From the NCBI RefSeq assembly GCF_030463565.1, contig NC_134660.1, positions 1,166,001 to 1,230,000 of the forward strand: a stretch of 64,000 bases of DNA. The letters are read 5' to 3'. The notes under the pieces are model-generated. The model was not told the origin of the DNA. It saw only the letters and a list, made by a program, of their open reading frames with translations, and did no database searches. Within the stretch, counting starts at the first letter, position 1, and each line of letters opens with the position of its first letter. Source of the stretch: Pelecanus crispus (Eukaryota > Chordata > Aves > Pelecaniformes > Pelecanidae). This document shows, one piece after another, positions 59,617-64,000 of this stretch. The position numbers were made by a program, and so were the translations under genes.

Positions 59617-60160
59617 CGGCCCCCGCTCCCCCCCGCCCCGCCGTTTCTGCGCCAGCCCCAGCCGCCGCCAGCTCCCCCCGAGCTCCTGCAACGGGGGGGG
59701 GGGGGGCACCCCCCAAAATAAACCCAAGCCATTTCTCATCCAATCACCCCGCCCGCCAAACACTTTTTTTTAAAGCTCCTCACACTGTGGGACCCGAATC
59801 ACCCTCCCAGTATTTATTCTAGAAGGCTCACATGAAAGAACAGCCCGAGTTTTGCTAAAGGCAGGTATTTAATTATAGTTTTATTTTCTTTCCTTATTTA
59901 TTTTAAAGAAAGCACCCGATAGTTCTCATGCACATCAGATATGTCAGCCCCCAAGAGAAAACATTTGTAAATCCTTCAAGAGACCTTCTCAGGAATCAGA
60001 ATGAGACTTTTAGATTTCTTAATAAAATAAAATTAAAAAAAAAAAAACCAGAGGAATTTTCGTTCCTCTTTTTAAGTTTTAGATGTAGACTATTTATTCA
60101 AATCCTTTAATAGTAAATGGAAAATTATTTATTGTATATTATTTTCATAGAGTAAATAAA
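59617..60160 (+). other. HOXB2: HOXB2 3' UTR with poly(A) signal
   Basis: GC-rich at first with a G-run near 59694-59706, then AT-rich unique sequence. AATAAA occurs at 60155-60160 near the end of the AT-rich stretch, and another lies near 60019. The later one is the more likely transcript end. Confidence 0.55.
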
Positions 60161-60722
60161 TGTCTTTATAAAACCAAGAAACGTGTGTTGCCACATATTT
60201 CCTTCGAAAATGTGCTGATTTATTTGCTAAATCATTCGCCTTCCCCTTTCCTGCTCTGCAGTAACGCCGTCCTAGTAATCTCCTCGTGTGCAGTGAGAGA
60301 GGAGACAAAAGAAATTGCTCCCAACTAAGGTTTCAAGAGGCTTCGGGACTCGGACACATTTGCTGCATTCAGTTCCGTCTGCATTTTCCCTGAGCTCGGT
60401 TTCTATTCGCTTTTTTTTTTTTTTTTTTCTTTTTGCTAAGCCAAAGCAGGACATTTGTTTCCAATTTTAACAGTGGCGGCTATATTTTTGTGAGTGGGAG
60501 CCCCTCCCGCGAGGGAACGGCCGGACAAAGGCGGCACAAAGGCAGCGGCGGGGCCGCGGCCGCTCCGCGCAGCCCCCGCACATTCCGCGGGGCGATCCCC
60601 CCCTCCCGCGGCCCGCAGCGCTGCTTCTTGCCTGCAGCCCACTCCTCCTTCTCTCATCTCTTGCAGCAGAAAATGCAGGCGTGCCGTATCGCAATTGTCG
60701 GCGTTTTGAACGACCCGGACCA

Positions 60723-60755
<33 letters not shown>

Positions 60756-62260
60756 CGGAACGGGAAGATTTTGAGTAAGCGCAAAAAATCCACGCTGGGA
60801 GGGTGGTGCGTGCCGGCATTTTAGTCAGCAAATAAATGCTGCAGGGGAAAGAGGGCCGAGAGATCAGCCCGAAAGAGGCCTTCCTTTTTTCCTCTCCTCT
60901 TTTTCAGCCGTACGAACCAGCGCCCGGCCTCGGCAATCTGTGACCTCCTTCCACGGCAGCCTGTGCTGCTCTGTCCCGGCTCGCGGAGCCCTTTACCAAA
61001 GCTTTCTCGCAACGTGTAATTTTAAATACAAAACTCATATATCAAGGAGGGAGGGTGAGGCAGAGGGGGTGGGGAGGCTTATGAATGAAAAGGGGTCAGC
61101 GCAGGAATCAATCGCGGCGACACCCAAAATAAATCATATTACGTCTTTGCTAAGTCATCGGTGCTTCCTCCGACACGGCAGAAATTTGGGAGGCGTTCAA
61201 GCGGGGTTTGCGCGAAAGTAGCGCGGAAAGGCGAGCTCGGGGGGGGGGTCCGCCGGGGCGGGAGGGGGGGACACCCGCGGAGGCGGCCTTAAAATGGCGC
61301 GGGGAGCGGCGGAGGGGAGCGGAGCAGCCGCGCCGGCGGCCTTGCCCCTCTCTTTGGGGGCAGGGAGGGAAGGCGCAGCCCGGGCCGCCCGCCCGGCTCC
61401 TCCGGCCCGCGGGGGCTGTGCCCGGGGGCTGTGCCCGGGGGCCGCCCCCGCACAGGGCTGGGCTCGTCTCGGTGCCCGGAGCTTGCCCGGGTGCCCCGGC
61501 CCCCCCCGAGTCCCCGGGGAAGGCGTGGAGTCCGGAAACTCCCGCGTGCTCGCCCGGTATTTTATTTTGGTTTAGGAGCATCAGAGCCGCGCTGGCTTTC
61601 TACTTCGGGCTGTAAAAAGAAATAAAACGAAATAAAGCAAGCCTTCGACAGATGTTTTCGAAATTGCCGTGCGCAGATCTGGATTATCTCTTCCCGCGGT
61701 AACAAAGGGGGGTTGATTTTACGGCTACCTTTTTATTCCTAATAATGTCGCCAGCCTCTTTCCCTACCAAACGAGCAGACGTTTCGAACCTGCTAGCATC
61801 TCGCTCCGGGAAGGAGGAGGTTTATATGGAAAATCGAAGTAGGTTGCAACTAAAATAGGCAAGTGAACGTTACTTAACGCCTTCCCATAAACACGAGGAA
61901 GCGCCTAGCGCCCGGCTCGCACCGCCTGCGGGCCAGCCGCCTTGGCAGCCCAGCCTGGGGGTCACCGCAGCCCTCCCCCGGCGCGCTGCCCTCGCCCATT
62001 CCCCCCGGCCCTGCGGTCCCAGCGCCGCGCGGGGGGAGAGCGATCCAGGCACGGCCCGAGCACCACAGAAGGCTATTCATTATCTTTAAGTTTATTTAAT
62101 ATCTCCAGCTTCTGGAACATACTCAGCGGCAGCGTTGGCACTGCCAGACGTTGTCTATCAAAGCGCCATTTGTTCCAGTGCTTTACATATTTCCCCTCTC
62201 GCCTCCTCCCCCTCGCAATCCTGAATACAGGCTTGTTGGGGGACGGCAGGAGTAGGGAAT
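60161..62260. other. HOXB2-HOXB1 spacer, first part
   Basis: No gene is supported. A T-run lies near 60411-60428 and an uninterrupted run of 31 A at 60724-60754. GC-rich islands occupy 60490-60640 and 61210-61550. Unique AT-richer segments at 61000-61200, 61560-61870 and 62070-62250 are candidate regulatory elements, perhaps for HOXB1. Confidence 0.4.
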
Positions 62261-62359
62261 CAGATGGTCGGGGCTGGCCCGCGCCAAGAGCCCCGAGCGC
62301 CGCCGGGCAGCCCCGGGCCGGGGCGGCAGAGCCGGGGGCCGCTTCGCCGAGCAGGGTCC

Positions 62360-63030
62360 GCGGGGCCGCTCCGCCCTGCCCGGTCCCCGGGGCTTCTCAG
62401 TCCCGCCCGGTCCCCGGGGCCTCTCAGCCCTGCCCGGTCCCCGGGGCCTCTGAGCCCTGCCTGGTCCCCGGGGCCTCTCCACCCTGCCCGGTCCCGGAGC
62501 CTCTGAGCCCTGCCCGGTCCCCGGGGCCTCTGAGCCCTGCCCGGTCCCGGAGCCTCTGAGCCCTGCCCGGTCCCCGGGGCCGCTCCACCCTGCCCGGTCC
62601 CCGGGGCCTCTCCACCCTGCCCGGTCCCCGGGGCCGCTCCACCCTGCCCGGTCCCCGGGGCCTCTGAGCCCTGCCCGGTCCCGGAGCCTCTGAGCCCTGC
62701 CCGGTCCCCGGGGCCTCTGAGCCCTGCCCGGTCCCGGAGCCTCTGAGCCCTGCCCGGTCCCCGGGGCCTCTGAGCCCTGCCCGGTCCCCGGGGCCTCTCC
62801 ACCCTGCCCGGTCCCCAGGGCCTCTGAGCCCTGCCCCGTCCCGGGGCCGCTCCACCCTGCCCGGTCCCCAGGGCTTCTCAGTCCTGCCCGGTCCCCGGGG
62901 CCTCTCAACCTTGCCGGGTCCCCGGGGCCGCTCAGCCCTGCCCGGTCCCGGGGCCTCTCCGCCCTGCCCGGTCCCGGGGCCTCTCAGCCCTGCCCGGTCC
63001 CGGGGCCTCTCAGCCCTGCCCAGCCCCGGG
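62360..63030. repeat. 26/27-bp GC-rich minisatellite, about 25 copies
   Basis: Tandem units of 27 bp holding CCTGCCCGGTCCCCGGGG followed by CCTCTGAG or a variant (CCGCTCCAC, CCTCTCCAC, CTTCTCAGT). A 26-bp form has GTCCCGGAG or GTCCCGGGG instead. Variants alternate along the array in an ordered way, implying block duplications. CRISPR is excluded because there are no spacers. Long open frames on both strands are artefacts. Confidence 0.97.
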
Positions 63031-63289
63031 GCCGCCCCGCGCCGTTCGGGTTCCTCTTTGCCTCCCAAGAGAAGGGAGCTTCTTATTCAACTTAAAGATA
63101 TGTGCACCTAGATAGAGCTCCCTGCAAGTCGCCCGTGCAGCGGATTTCCACAGACACACACGCCCTTCCCGTGGGGAAGGGAGGAGGGGAAGGGAGAGGC
63201 GGAGGGGAGGGGACAGGAGGGACCCCGGCCTCTGCGGGCCCCCCTGCACGGGGTGGGGCGGGGCGGGGAGGGGGTTTCCAGGAACCCCC
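63031..63289. other. Short G/GA-rich interval after the minisatellite
   Basis: A unique segment of about 90 bp, then GGGGAAGGGAGGAGGGG-type purine-rich DNA (about 63170-63210). No gene is seen. Confidence 0.4.
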
Positions 63290-63890
63290 CAACGCAAACC
63301 CTGACACCTTATCAATACAGATCTCTAACAAGGGCCCTTCTGCAGATCATAATGACTTCTCAAAGTTGCTGCGGGTCTGGAAAGCATGCCAGTCACAGCC
63401 ACAGATCAATTCTACACCCACAGAAAGTGACTTAATAAATGGAACCTCGCCAGTTATTATCCTTGCTAACAGCAGGCCCCTTCTTATTTGTCCTAATTAG
63501 CAAGACTGAAATGTCGGAGGAAAGAAGGGGAATATTCAATAAAATCTAAATTATTGAATGACTGTAAGATTTCGCCATTAGTTCAGCCATTCTTTACCTT
63601 CTTCAAAATGTCAAACAAACGGGGAATGCATATTTGCAACCCTGCCCTTCTGTTCTGTGCAACTGGAGGGCATATATTAAGCATATTAAGCGTATTCAGC
63701 TCTTGATCGTTGTCAAAACACTGCAATTGCCTCACGATTATTAACCTAGAAATATGCAAACGAGACACGCTCGCACGTGTTGTGGGGATGCTAAAGTAAT
63801 ATTTATCTTGTGCTGATCTAGTCTGGGGATGTGTTTGCTAAAGAGCTACTCGAAGCCCTGAAGATGTTGAACCAACCCGTTCGAGCCAGG
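63290..63890. other. Unique AT-rich block, candidate conserved element upstream of HOXB1
   Basis: About 600 bp with no homopolymer over eight bases and no GC-rich repeat, unlike its surroundings. It holds many TAAT/ATTA cores and a short GCATATTAA repeat near 63670-63690. It does not code for a recognisable protein. The texture suggests strong constraint, probably an enhancer shared by HOXB2 and HOXB1 (inference). Confidence 0.4.
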
Positions 63891-64000
63891 GAAAGGCTCC
63901 GGGAGGAAAACCTTCTGCGAAGGGAAGGCGGGCGGGACAGCGAGGCAGGAGCTGAGCCTTTGATGTGTGCGATGGGAAGAGCTAACTTCTCCCGGGAATC

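Noticed and set aside
59617-59822. HOXB2 C-terminal extension in the homeodomain frame
   Set aside because: It shows no similarity to group-2 proteins, whereas the conserved C-terminus lies in the neighbouring frame.
62360-63030. CRISPR-like array
   Set aside because: Units are contiguous with no unique spacers, and the host is a vertebrate.
62183-63068. Minus-strand Gly-Arg-Ala-rich open frames of 180-241 residues
   Set aside because: They are products of the 26/27-bp minisatellite, open in several frames.

Overview
The window holds the middle to 3' part of a vertebrate HOXB cluster. Five Hox genes lie head to tail on the + strand in the order HOXB6, HOXB5, HOXB4, HOXB3, HOXB2. Each has two coding exons: exon 1 carries the N-terminal leader and the PBX-contact hexapeptide (YPWM or FPWM core), and exon 2 carries the homeodomain. 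Exact exon ends could be set for all five, because leader and homeodomain join in frame across phase-1 introns and the joined proteins have family-typical lengths (222, 265, 245, 400 and about 334 residues). The miR-10a hairpin lies about 1.4 kb upstream of HOXB4, its usual place. HOXB7 should lie left of the window and HOXB1 right of it.

The proteins look sauropsid, most probably avian: HOXB4 is short and lacks the long polyproline run of mammals, and the HOXB3 leader is rich in Ser and Asn rather than Gly. I recognise no SINE, LINE or LTR element in 64 kb. GC-rich minisatellites and long homopolymers are abundant, which fits a bird microchromosome. The species cannot be named from the sequence alone; this paragraph is inference.

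Layout: 1-1.5 kb, HOXB6 upstream flank; 1.7-4.6 kb, HOXB6; 4.6-6.8 kb, spacer and HOXB5 promoter; 6.8-9.5 kb, HOXB5; 9.5-23.4 kb, long spacer with GC-rich islands, unique AT-richer blocks and mir-10a; 23.5-25.4 kb, HOXB4; 25.4-49.3 kb, the 24-kb HOXB4-HOXB3 spacer with a 1.24-kb purine-only satellite; 49.3-53.3 kb, HOXB3; 53.3-57.2 kb, spacer with a recognisable HOXB2 hindbrain enhancer and, between it and the promoter, a 0.7-kb minisatellite; 57.2-60.2 kb, HOXB2; 60.2-64 kb, spacer toward HOXB1 with a 26/27-bp minisatellite.

Together these genes specify anterior-posterior identity of hindbrain, spinal cord and paraxial mesoderm in collinear order, HOXB2 being the most anterior. They share promoters built around NF-Y (ATTGG) and E-box (CACGTG) sites, and enhancers lying between them. 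The main oddities are a +1 reading-frame disruption in HOXB2 exon 2, large tandem repeats inside a cluster type normally poor in repeats, and many very long homopolymers. I found no unknown gene system; the new material is structural and regulatory.
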